Of a stretch of DNA of 56,067 nucleotides, positions 43,041 to 51,327 are shown piece by piece. A program made the translations under genes and the position numbers. Location: assembly GCA_019636565.1 (NCBI GenBank), contig JAHBXG010000026.1, positions 1-56,067 of the forward strand, given 5' to 3'. The notes beneath the pieces are model-generated. The model was not told where the DNA came from. It saw only the letters and a program-made list of their open reading frames with translations, and ran no database searches. Source of the stretch: Phycisphaeraceae bacterium (lineage in GTDB: Bacteria > Planctomycetota > Phycisphaerae > Phycisphaerales > UBA1924). Every line of letters starts with the position of its first letter. Positions within the stretch are counted from its first letter, which is position 1.

Positions 43041-43852
43041 GCGAGGACTCGGGGAATGCATCGGGCGCATCATCGATCGAACCGGCGCGCGGGTTCTGCG
43101 GCGTGTGCGGGGCGGCGCTGGCGACGGGAACTTGTGCACGCTGCGAGAGAGTTAAAGAGGTCAAAGAGCATCAGGAGGCCGAACGGCGCGTGGAAGGGCG
43201 GCCGATGGCGGTGTGTCTTTGGCTGTATGGACTCTTGCTCGGTATGAGCTTGATCGGGTCGATCGCCCTTGCGTTTGAAAAAGGTGATGCCTGGAAATTG
43301 ATCGTGGAAGGGGGGATCGAGTCGGTCGATGCGATCATCGTTCTCGGGTTCTTGTTCTTTGCGGGGCGAGAAGCGGCGGAGGGCCTTCGATTCCGGTCGG
43401 GCGAGCGGCAACCGTGGTGGTGGATGTGGTTTCCGGGCGCGGCGGCCGCGGGCGTCCTGACGTTTGGTGCGGCGTGGATCGCCACGGGAGCGTTTAACCA
43501 GGTCGCCGGCGGGCGCGCGTACGAGTATGCGGCGGCGGCGCGATCGCTCGGGTTTGGCTGGTGGCTTGTCGTTCTGATGACGGCGGTGCAGCCGGCGGTG
43601 ATCGAAGAACTCGCGTTTCGCGGAATCATTCAGCCGAACATGGCGAAATTGACCGGGCCGACGGCCGCGATCTTTGTCTCGGCGGCAATGTTTATGGTGC
43701 TGCATCTGAACGTCCCGAGTTTTCCGCACCTGCTTTTGATCGGCGTGGTGCTCGGGGCGTTCCGGCGGTGGAGCGGCTCGGTCTACCCCGGGATGCTGCT
43801 GCACTTTGTGCATAATGGATTCGTGATTCTGCTCGAGTGGAAAGGGATTTGA
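43037..43852 (+). CDS. CPBP-family (CAAX-like) intramembrane metalloprotease with zinc ribbon
   Basis: 271 aa from a GTG start in the GTGA overlap. Cys21, Cys24, Cys33 and Cys36 form an N-terminal zinc ribbon (CGVCG...CARC). Several membrane helices follow, then the CPBP motifs EELAFRG (Glu190, Glu191, Arg195), LHLNVPSF with His223, and HFVHNGF near the end. These residues are the metal-binding and catalytic set of the ABI/CPBP (Rce1-like) glutamate proteases, which act in the membrane; natural substrates in bacteria are mostly unknown. The zinc-ribbon extension is shared with its neighbours on both sides. Confidence 0.88.
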   Translation: MSEDSGNASGASSIEPARGFCGVCGAALATGTCARCERVKEVKEHQEAERRVEGRPMAVCLWLYGLLLGMSLIGSIALAFEKGDAWKLIVEGGIESVDAIIVLGFLFFAGREAAEGLRFRSGERQPWWWMWFPGAAAAGVLTFGAAWIATGAFNQVAGGRAYEYAAAARSLGFGWWLVVLMTAVQPAVIEELAFRGIIQPNMAKLTGPTAAIFVSAAMFMVLHLNVPSFPHLLLIGVVLGAFRRWSGSVYPGMLLHFVHNGFVILLEWKGI

Positions 43853-43854
43853 AC

Positions 43855-44424
43855 ATGCTGGTCGAACACGAATTCATCACCACGCTCGAGGCGGACGAGG
43901 CGTTTTCACGGGCCGAAAAGGGATTGATCGCGATGGGGTTCGAGCGGATCGGCGTGTTCGACCCGGTCAAGGAGAGTCGGCCGTGCACGGGCTGCGGGTA
44001 TGACCTTCGGGGCATCGACATGAAGCTGCCGTGTCCGGAGTGCGGCGTGCGGCCGCACCTGGCGCGACGTGTCGAGTTTGCGAAGGGAGCGAAGAGATCC
44101 CGCAAGTCGATGTTCCTGATGCAGCAGGACCCGCAGCGGGTGTTCGTCGAGTTCGACCGGGGGAAGATCTCCGTCGCGGCATCGATCGAGCCGTATCGCA
44201 AGGCGGAGGCGTTGCACGGAGAAATGATGGTGCTCATCGCCAGGCGGACGGAGGGCGCGGTGCGCGGCGAGGACGAAGCGAGCGATGCGGAGTGGCAGGA
44301 CTTGCTGTTGCGGATCAAGAAGCGGGATTTCCGCAAGAAGCTGCGTCAATGGATCATGCTGGGCGTTGTGGGATTGATTATTCTCTTACTGATAGCAGCC
44401 TTGGTGTGGGGCGTCACTCATTGA
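43855..44424 (+). CDS. Membrane protein with planctomycete CxxCGYDLRG zinc ribbon
   Basis: 189 aa. The ribbon CTGCGYDLRG...CPECG (Cys44, Cys47, Cys60, Cys63) is a hallmark of many planctomycete proteins of unknown role. A charged middle region follows and a single C-terminal helix (IMLGVVGLIILLLIAALVWG) would anchor it as a tail-anchored protein. The ATG at 43855 begins 3 nt after the preceding stop codon, so it is in the same transcript as the CPBP protease. The function is unknown; a shared role with the two upstream ribbon proteins is likely. Confidence 0.8.
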   Translation: MLVEHEFITTLEADEAFSRAEKGLIAMGFERIGVFDPVKESRPCTGCGYDLRGIDMKLPCPECGVRPHLARRVEFAKGAKRSRKSMFLMQQDPQRVFVEFDRGKISVAASIEPYRKAEALHGEMMVLIARRTEGAVRGEDEASDAEWQDLLLRIKKRDFRKKLRQWIMLGVVGLIILLLIAALVWGVTH

Positions 44425-44565
44425 TTCAGAATTGCGGGCGTGCGTGCAGAGCGGAAGCGTTCTTCACGCCGGCAAGAATTCGAGATTGTCGTACGGGTAG
44501 ATTTCGAGCGGGCGCGCTCGGATCGCTTGCCGCATTCGGGATCGAAATCGGTGATCGCGGCGCGG

Positions 44566-45840
44566 TCAACGCGCCTGGATCTCGATGAACTGGGCCCAGT
44601 GCGTACCTGCGCCGAGATTCATGACTCTGTACCGGGTGGCGTGGAGGCTGGGTGCGATGAAGGCCTGATCGATGTGGAAGAAGGGGACGTCGCTTGGGAT
44701 GAAAAAGCGGACGACCGAGAAGAGGCCGGGGCCATCGAGTTGGGAAAAGGGAACTTTGCGCGGATAGGAGGCGGTGTAGCCGCTGCCGGCCTGGTCGTAT
44801 GCGTTTTCCATATCGCCGACGAGGTTCTGGAGGCTTCGGCTGCCGCGGGGAATGTTGAAGTCGCCCATCATGACATCGGGGAGCGGGAATCCTTTGCGGC
44901 CGAGTTGCTCGGCGGGGACGTTGATCCACTGCGGCTCGCCCTTGGAATCGGGCTCGGCGGAGAGGACGGTGGCGGTGCCGCGCCAGGCATCGATGGCGGC
45001 GAGTGCCTGCGTCGTGACGTGCTGCCGACTGAGAGAGGGATCGCTTGGAAGGTCCATGAGCCAGACGACGAAGGGCTGACCGGTTGCTTGTTTGACGGTG
45101 CCTTCGGGATCGAAGATCAGGTACATGGCATAGCCGGGGTCGTTGCCGTTGTAGCGGCCGCTCTGCTTGCGGACGTCGAAGCCGACGCCTCCCTCGATAT
45201 TGAGGGCGGTGAGGCCCCACTCGCGGAGTGTGAGGCGGGTGTTGACCATGAAAGTTCCGGCAAGGAAGGTGGTGCGCTGCCGCTTGCCGTCGGCGTCCTT
45301 GCCGAGAGATTCGAAGTCCTTGAAAGTGGCCCAATTGGGCCGGTTGGAGAGGGCGACAACATCGGCGTCAATCAGCCGGAGTTGATCCATCCAGTTCGCG
45401 CGGGCGCTGCCGCCGAGGTTCCAGAAAAGCAGGGTGTTGGTCGGCTGGTTGCGCCGGCGATCGGAGAAATCGAGGCCCCACTCGCGGAGCATTTTGTGTT
45501 CAAAGATTCCGGACCAGGCGGCGCAGAAGAACCATGCGATACAAAGGAGGAGAAAGGGGTTCTTGGCGTATCGAATGTAGAAAGGAGGTCGGTTCTCGGG
45601 TGGGCCGCCGGACTGGAGTTGCTCGTAACCTCGAATGAAGAATTGGAGGGAGAGCGCGAGCGCGCAGGTGAGGCCGGCCATGAGGATGGTGAAGGCGGTG
45701 GGAATCCAGAAGATGTACTGCGACCATCGGAAGGAGTCGTTGAAGACTCTGCCGACGAGCCAGACGAAGAGAAGAAGTGCACCGAGGGCCCAAAGAGCGG
45801 CGCTCAGGACGCGGCATGAAGTGAGTACGGCACGGTGCAT
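44566..45840 (-). CDS. Membrane-anchored endonuclease/exonuclease/phosphatase-fold protein with degenerate active site
   Basis: 424 aa. Three N-terminal hydrophobic segments (about 12-30, 44-68, 95-112) and a C-terminal EEP-fold domain. Motif I is LLFWNLGG (Asn141), GDFN is at Asp327 and Asn329, HIDQAFI holds Asp391, and GTHWAQFIEI holds His414. But the metal-binding Glu of the usual ALQE motif is Asn166 (VVALSNRPNW), the first His appears as WLMDLP, and the SDH motif is GTH. So several catalytic residues are changed, and activity is uncertain. It follows the flippase gene on the same strand after 90 bp. Possible relation to envelope glycan or lipid processing (inference). Confidence 0.75.
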   Translation of the reverse strand: MHRAVLTSCRVLSAALWALGALLLFVWLVGRVFNDSFRWSQYIFWIPTAFTILMAGLTCALALSLQFFIRGYEQLQSGGPPENRPPFYIRYAKNPFLLLCIAWFFCAAWSGIFEHKMLREWGLDFSDRRRNQPTNTLLFWNLGGSARANWMDQLRLIDADVVALSNRPNWATFKDFESLGKDADGKRQRTTFLAGTFMVNTRLTLREWGLTALNIEGGVGFDVRKQSGRYNGNDPGYAMYLIFDPEGTVKQATGQPFVVWLMDLPSDPSLSRQHVTTQALAAIDAWRGTATVLSAEPDSKGEPQWINVPAEQLGRKGFPLPDVMMGDFNIPRGSRSLQNLVGDMENAYDQAGSGYTASYPRKVPFSQLDGPGLFSVVRFFIPSDVPFFHIDQAFIAPSLHATRYRVMNLGAGTHWAQFIEIQAR

Positions 45841-45930
45841 CGGGTGGTCGGGCGCGCGGAGTGTGCGGGAGGGGTGGACGGAAGCGAGAGGAGTGTACCG
45901 CCGCGACCGGAGAAGTGATGGCGTCCGGGC

Positions 45931-47730
45931 TCAGCCGGGGTCTGGGGCTGCTTTGGGCTCGGTGGCGTGCGGGGCGGTTTCGATATCGATGCGGAAGATC
46001 GAGGCGGCGGGGGCGCGCAGGCGCGCCGGGAACATCTGGATTGCCTCGGTCAGCGCATCGGGGACGACAGTTCGAACGAGGATGGCGTAGACGCCGGTGA
46101 AGAAGAGCCCGTTGGCGCCGAAGAGCAGGAATTCGGCGATCGAGACTCCGGCGCGATTGCCAACCCACTGGGCAAGGATGTTTCGGAAGGGCGCATCCAC
46201 GAGCGAGTCGATGGCGATGGTGAGCGCGCCGGCGAGCAGGCCGATCGACCACACGATGAGGGCATTCTTTATGACTTCGCGTCGGCCGACGCCCAGAGGC
46301 TTCAGTGCGACAGTCAAATGGATAAGGCTGGCGCAGACCCCGAAACTGGCGGTGACGAGTGCGATGTAGACGCTGGAAATCCAGATGCGTTCGGCGACGT
46401 AGGGCCAGAAAGACCGGGAGTGGAGCGCAAGGAAAATAGCGTTATCGAGCTCGGGCTTGCCGAGCAGAGTGCCGAGGTATGCCGAGAGCATGGTGCCGGC
46501 GGCTAGCAGCAACAGGCCGACGCCCCAAGCGCGGAATTGGCCTCGAGCCTGCTGGACCGCGAGGCTGATACAGAGCAAGACATTGATGGCGTAGCCGGCG
46601 CCCATGATCTGCACGGGCAGGATGCTGGCGGCCCAGCGTTCATGCCAGACCAGAGACTCGAGCGGTCGGTAGGTGGCGGCGAGCCCGAGCGATACGAACG
46701 TCGCGATGAGGCTCACCTGGCGGAGCGTGCGGAGTACGGCGGCGCGTTTGCGCTGTTCGTCTTCCGCGAGCCGGGTGAAAACGGGCACGAGGACCCAGTT
46801 GATGTTGGTGGAGAGCAGGATGCCGATCTGAACGACAATGAGGTAGGCAAAGGTATAGATGCCGACGACTTCGAGCGGGGCGGCGAGCCCGATCATCCCG
46901 CTGGAACCCTGGTTCATTCCGGCGATGCCGAGTGATGCCAGGAGCGCCCAACGCGAGCTGAGGAAAAGGCTCCACCACTCATTGACATGAGGCGCGAGCC
47001 GCCAGGGCCGGTTGTTGCTGTAGTACAACGTCAGCGTGTTCTCGGTCAGAGCGCAGAGAACGTTGGGCAGAACGAACGACAGGGGGCCGAGCCCGAAATA
47101 GGCGAACACTACCGAAGACACGTAGCGGACCATGGCGCTGGAGGTAATGACCGAAGCATTCTCGCGATAGCGCATGTCCGCGGTGAGTTTGGTGAGGAGG
47201 ATGCCGCCGATGGTGCCGAGAGGGATGCTCCAGCCGATGATGGCGAGCATGGGGATGAGGCGGCTGTCGTTGTACAGCCGCGACAATGGAAAGGCGGCGA
47301 CCGTCAGCAGGACGGCGAGGACGGAGTTGAATCCCATCGCCATCCAGAAGCAGGGACCGAGGAGTCTGTCGTGCTCGCTGTGACGTTTGAGGAGGATCTG
47401 GCGGACGCCCCCGTCGCGGAGGACAGCGGCGACGCCGCTGATGGCGAGGGCGATGCCGACGACGCCGAAGTCGGACTTGGTGAGCCACCAGGCGAGGAAG
47501 ATCTGGGAGACAAAGCTGCCGACGCGACTGGCGACGGTGTTGGCGATCATCCAGATCGAACCGGTCACGACTTTCTTCGCGTAGCCGCCAGAGCCCGGGT
47601 TCGGGGCGGCCGCGGAGGCGGGCGGCGAGCCTTCGGCGTTTTGTGGGGTATTACTCACCGGGGAAAGCACGAGAGCCTGCGAGACCGAAATCGGAAGAAC
47701 GTTCGTCCGAACGAACCCCAGATCGGACAC
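45931..47730 (-). CDS. Polysaccharide flippase (Wzx-like, MOP/MATE superfamily)
   Basis: 599 aa with about 12-14 membrane segments. IFLAWWLTKSDFGVVGIALAI and the flanking pattern match the oligosaccharide flippase family, which turns undecaprenyl-linked repeats to the outer face of the cytoplasmic membrane. A Pro/Ala-rich N-terminus of about 50 residues precedes the first helix. The start is probably a GTG at 47730; an inner GTG at 47658 is also possible, as no clear Shine-Dalgarno is seen. Neighbouring glycosyltransferases, FkbM methyltransferase and UDP-glucose dehydrogenase support a polysaccharide export role. Confidence 0.9.
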   Translation of the reverse strand: MSDLGFVRTNVLPISVSQALVLSPVSNTPQNAEGSPPASAAAPNPGSGGYAKKVVTGSIWMIANTVASRVGSFVSQIFLAWWLTKSDFGVVGIALAISGVAAVLRDGGVRQILLKRHSEHDRLLGPCFWMAMGFNSVLAVLLTVAAFPLSRLYNDSRLIPMLAIIGWSIPLGTIGGILLTKLTADMRYRENASVITSSAMVRYVSSVVFAYFGLGPLSFVLPNVLCALTENTLTLYYSNNRPWRLAPHVNEWWSLFLSSRWALLASLGIAGMNQGSSGMIGLAAPLEVVGIYTFAYLIVVQIGILLSTNINWVLVPVFTRLAEDEQRKRAAVLRTLRQVSLIATFVSLGLAATYRPLESLVWHERWAASILPVQIMGAGYAINVLLCISLAVQQARGQFRAWGVGLLLLAAGTMLSAYLGTLLGKPELDNAIFLALHSRSFWPYVAERIWISSVYIALVTASFGVCASLIHLTVALKPLGVGRREVIKNALIVWSIGLLAGALTIAIDSLVDAPFRNILAQWVGNRAGVSIAEFLLFGANGLFFTGVYAILVRTVVPDALTEAIQMFPARLRAPAASIFRIDIETAPHATEPKAAPDPG

Positions 47731-48045
47731 ACGCTGACTTCAGACGTGATCGGGAGAGTATGTAATCGGCAGTTGGGGAGGCGTTCCTTTGGTCGGGGAA
47801 GTCGAGGCCACGACGATCGTCAAGGGGGTGAAGGTGAGGCATCGGAGGCCGGGGGACTGTGTTGGCGAACCGGGGCACAGCGGCGTGGAATTGTGCTTCG
47901 AATCAGGGTACTTTCGGCACCTGCCGGCAAGGCGACGCAGCGCGATGCGCCGATGGATATCGGAACTGCCGATCGGCTGGACGAAGTTGGTGAATAACCG
48001 AATAAAAAGACGGGCGACGGGAATCGGCGACCGTTCGAACCGGTT
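47731..48045 (+). other. Intergenic region upstream of the flippase gene
   Basis: 315 bp between the FkbM gene and the flippase gene (both leftward). No gene, no good hairpin with T-run. Likely carries the flippase promoter. Confidence 0.45.
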
Positions 48046-48780
48046 TCAGGCGCGGCGCAGCGGGTGGTCACGTTTCAGAAAAAAGATGTCCATGAACCAG
48101 AGTGCGTCATCGGATTGTCGACGAACGAGGCCCATGACATCGTGCAGCACAAAGTCGCGTTCACTCATGAATTTCAGAACGTCTTCAAAGAGGGGCACGC
48201 CCGGAAGGAACTCCACAAAGTTTACTTCGAGGAGGAGTGCGGGTCCGGCCTTGAGGGTCGATTCGGCGCCCTTGAGTACTTCGAGTTCAAAGCCTTGGAC
48301 GTCGAGCTTCATGAAGTCGGGGTTCGGGATCTCGCCCGACGCGATCAGTTCGTCGAGAACGTACATCTCGGCGGTAGCCGTGCCGGACAGGCGCGATTCG
48401 CTGAGGATCGAGGTTTGCGTGTTCTCGTCGGCGTAGCGCACAGTCTCGCGCCTGGGTCCGAGGAAGCCGAGCTTGTAGTCAAAGCCGGGGAACTCGCGCT
48501 TCAGGGCGTCGAGGGCGGGTTTTTCGCGCTGGTTTGGTTCGAACCCAACGAGACGAGCATCGGGAAAGATGGTGTGGACGAGGCGGGACCACTCGCCGCG
48601 GGCGGCGCCGATGTCGAAGATCACCTTGGGAACAAAGCCGAGCGACGCGAGGTGTCGGAGGCGCGTGGGCATGTCGAGATGGCGCATGGTCGGGATGACC
48701 TGCAGCGCCGCGTTTCGGAGGGCGGTGGTGCCTCTGATCGGGATGAGGCGGTTGAGAAGTTTGTGGATCGATCGGGACAT
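48046..48780 (-). CDS. FkbM-family methyltransferase
   Basis: 244 aa from the ATG at 48780. SAM-binding motif VIFDIGAARGEWSRLV, acidic loop GFEPNQ, and the family signature FMKLDVQGFELEVLKGA, then LLLEVNFVEF. FkbM-type enzymes methylate hydroxyls of sugars or polyketides; in this setting a sugar of the exopolysaccharide is the likely acceptor (inference). Separated by 43 bp from the preceding glycosyltransferase, so in the same operon. A longer open frame reaches 49086 but would overlap that gene and lacks recognisable sequence. Confidence 0.9.
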   Translation of the reverse strand: MSRSIHKLLNRLIPIRGTTALRNAALQVIPTMRHLDMPTRLRHLASLGFVPKVIFDIGAARGEWSRLVHTIFPDARLVGFEPNQREKPALDALKREFPGFDYKLGFLGPRRETVRYADENTQTSILSESRLSGTATAEMYVLDELIASGEIPNPDFMKLDVQGFELEVLKGAESTLKAGPALLLEVNFVEFLPGVPLFEDVLKFMSERDFVLHDVMGLVRRQSDDALWFMDIFFLKRDHPLRRA

Positions 48781-48823
48781 GGTGGATCCGCGAAGGTGTG
48801 AGGAGCGGGAATTGAAGCGCCGG

Positions 48824-50083
48824 CTACGGCGGCGGCTCGCCCCCGGGAAGCGGAAGGGCGGTTTCCAGCACCCAATCCCACGTGAGCAGAGGGGCCGGGG
48901 AAGAGAGGTTGAGACGCTGGCGGAGCCGGCGCGACCAGTAGGCGTGGGCGTTTTCGACAGTGTGAAACCGAACGAACCGTGCCGCGGCGGGGTGGGGCGT
49001 GAATTGGGTGGAAGATTCCAGCGCTTCACGGAGACGGCGAACGACCATGTCGTGATCGTTCGCGGTGCAGACGGTTCCGAGGGCAAAGCGGCGGCAGGTT
49101 TCTCCGGGCCAGCGGACGTCGGAGCTGAGGATCGGGCGGCCTTGTGCGGCGGCGCGGATGATGATGCTCGCGGAGCCCAGATGGCGGCGCCGGTACGTCA
49201 CGCCGACCAGGTCGGCGGCGGCGATGGCGAGCGACATCTGCTCGTCGGTGACGTAGCCGCCTCGGGAGATGATTCGCCCCGATCGGACAAGATCGGAGGC
49301 CTCGCTCTCGAGGAGCGAGGTGATCTCGGGCATGTGCGTGCCGACGAGGAGGAGCCGATCGTCGTCTCGGAGCGACGCGGCGCGAAAGGCGCGGATGAGG
49401 ATGTCGACGCCCTTGCGCTCGTCGAGTCGGCCGACGCAGGCGATGAGGCGGCCGCCTTCATCGATTCCGAGGCGGCGGCGGGCCTCGGCCTTGCTGACTT
49501 GGGGGACGGCTTCGACGGGATCGGGCGATAGAACGGTTCGCGAGGCGATGCCCGGTGTCAGCGCGCGGAATGATCGTTGCAGAATCGGGTCGATGACGTG
49601 CAGGGTGCGGACCGGACTGGAACCGACGAGTGCGGCCCAGGCCCTCCGCCTGGCCCAGCGTCGCGGCGAATGGCGATCGAGATAGACCCACGAAGCGGTC
49701 ATGAGCATTGCTTCGAGTTCGGTGCCGGCAAGCGCGGGCGCGCGGCGCGTGAGTCGCTGCGCGCCGAGCATCTCGAGGGCCCCGTCGCAGCAGGGCGAGA
49801 TCAGGTGATCAGGACGAAGGTCTGCGGCGGCGCGGGCGAGAGAAGCGGCGGTGTTCCAGGCGAAACCGAACCTTCCGGTGGGATCGACTTCGGGGTAGGA
49901 CTCGGCCGTCGAAAAGCGGGAGGTGAGCGGGGCGAGTTGTTCCGTGTAGGTTTCGCACTCGGAAGCACCGGGACCGGTTGCGAGCGTGATCTTGACCGGG
50001 AGCGGGGCGAGCGCGTTGATGATGTGCTTCACGTAGGTGAAACGGTGACCTCTCGGGCATGGCTCGAAGATGACGACGTGCAT
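48824..50083 (-). CDS. Glycosyltransferase (GT-B fold, GT4-like)
   Basis: 419 aa. N-terminal MHVVIFEPCPRGHRFTYVKH, donor-domain entry VGRLDERKGVDILIRAF, and LGSASIIIRAAAQGRPILSS in place of the usual E-x7-E region. AGGAG lies close before the ATG. It stands 56 bp after the preceding glycosyltransferase and 43 bp before the FkbM gene. The donor and acceptor cannot be predicted; family membership is clear from layout. Confidence 0.85.
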   Translation of the reverse strand: MHVVIFEPCPRGHRFTYVKHIINALAPLPVKITLATGPGASECETYTEQLAPLTSRFSTAESYPEVDPTGRFGFAWNTAASLARAAADLRPDHLISPCCDGALEMLGAQRLTRRAPALAGTELEAMLMTASWVYLDRHSPRRWARRRAWAALVGSSPVRTLHVIDPILQRSFRALTPGIASRTVLSPDPVEAVPQVSKAEARRRLGIDEGGRLIACVGRLDERKGVDILIRAFRAASLRDDDRLLLVGTHMPEITSLLESEASDLVRSGRIISRGGYVTDEQMSLAIAAADLVGVTYRRRHLGSASIIIRAAAQGRPILSSDVRWPGETCRRFALGTVCTANDHDMVVRRLREALESSTQFTPHPAAARFVRFHTVENAHAYWSRRLRQRLNLSSPAPLLTWDWVLETALPLPGGEPPP

Positions 50084-50139
50084 GAGGCTCCTACGCAGGG
50101 ACCGGGAGCCAGAGTATCGGCGTGAGGTGTCGGATGAAC

Positions 50140-51327
50140 CTAGTGCCTGGACCGGGTGCCGTAGGCATAGCGAATCGCGGCTTCCATGCCGTCCACCATT
50201 TTCGTGAGGCTGTAATCCTCGGTCGCGGTCCGAAGGGCGCTGGCCTTCATGCGGTCGAGGCGGTCGCGGTCGGAGAGGACGGCACCGACGATATGGGCGA
50301 GCGCGTCAACCGAGCGGTCCTGATAGGTCATTCCGTTGATCCAGGGCTTGAGTGCATCGACTTCCGGTGCCCAGGATGGCTCGTAGTCGGTGGTGATGAC
50401 CGGTAGTCCGTAGCCCATGGCGTGGAGCAGGCTGAGCCCGATGTTGCGGGGATAGACGAACAGGTCGGAACTCATGAACCAGGGAGCGAGGGCGGGTTCG
50501 TCGTAGATGGCGCCGGTGAAAACTGTGCGATCGTCGATTGCGCATTCCTTGGCGATGGCACGAAGATTGTTTTCTTCGTCGCCTCCGCCGATGATGACGA
50601 TTTTGATGTCGGGGTAGTCTTTGCGGAGCATGGCCCCGGCGCGAACGAGCATTTCGGTGTGATTTTCGGGAACGAGGCGGGAGACGAAAAGGAGAACGGG
50701 GCCTGGGAGCAGGCCGTGCTGCTCCTTGAAGCGCCGTAATTCTTCGGGTCGTTCGAGCCAATACTGGCGAGCGCTCTGGATCTCGCGTTGATCGAGCGAG
50801 TTGGGCGCGACGAAGGCGCGTTCGCCCCGGCCGTTTCGTTCAACGAAACGGTTGCGTGCTGTAGCGCCGTAGAAAAGGATCGCGGTGGCGAGATTGCCTG
50901 TGCTGTCGCGGATGAATCGACGCGAAAAGGATTCATTCTTGGAATAGCCGTGTCCCCATAGAATGGCGGGGATGCCGCGTTTCTTGGCGAGCAGGAGCGA
51001 GGGCACGAGGGTGAGGTAACGGGTGTTCCAGCCAGCCATGAGGATGTCGAAGCGGCTGGGATCGACAAGGTCGATCTGGGCCTGGCGCCAGATCAAGCGC
51101 GGTCGCTTGAGAAGGAGTCGGGAAGCGATGGGCTGACCTTTGAAACCTTCGGGGGTGACGTTCTTCACCGGTTCATCGGCGGAGTAGAACAATTGGAAGT
51201 CGATGCCCTGGCGCGAGGCGAGTTCGCGAAAAACGGGCAGGCGGTACTTGGGGAGCGCCGGCTGCAGAAGACAAAGCCGGATTCTCGACGGGTCGAGGGG
51301 CGTGGATGGTGCCGGGGCGGTGGTCAT
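50140..51327 (-). CDS. Glycosyltransferase (GT4-like), paralogue of the gene at 32625
   Basis: 395 aa. RLCLLQPALPKYRLPVFREL, GHGYSKNESF, APNSLDQREIQSARQYW, VSRLVPENHTEMLVRA and NIGLSLLHAMGYGLPVITT match the gene at 32625 in order. As there, no E-x7-E glutamates are present. The ATG at 51327 overlaps the UDP-glucose dehydrogenase stop (ATGA), so translation is coupled; a much longer frame to 51933 lies within that gene and is rejected. Likely adds a sugar to the exopolysaccharide repeat, perhaps using a UDP-uronic acid or derived donor (inference from the coupling). Confidence 0.9.
   Translation of the reverse strand: MTTAPAPSTPLDPSRIRLCLLQPALPKYRLPVFRELASRQGIDFQLFYSADEPVKNVTPEGFKGQPIASRLLLKRPRLIWRQAQIDLVDPSRFDILMAGWNTRYLTLVPSLLLAKKRGIPAILWGHGYSKNESFSRRFIRDSTGNLATAILFYGATARNRFVERNGRGERAFVAPNSLDQREIQSARQYWLERPEELRRFKEQHGLLPGPVLLFVSRLVPENHTEMLVRAGAMLRKDYPDIKIVIIGGGDEENNLRAIAKECAIDDRTVFTGAIYDEPALAPWFMSSDLFVYPRNIGLSLLHAMGYGLPVITTDYEPSWAPEVDALKPWINGMTYQDRSVDALAHIVGAVLSDRDRLDRMKASALRTATEDYSLTKMVDGMEAAIRYAYGTRSRH

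Noticed and set aside
48781..49086. Upstream extension of the FkbM gene
   Set aside because: It overlaps the end of the preceding glycosyltransferase; the ATG at 48780 gives the usual FkbM length.
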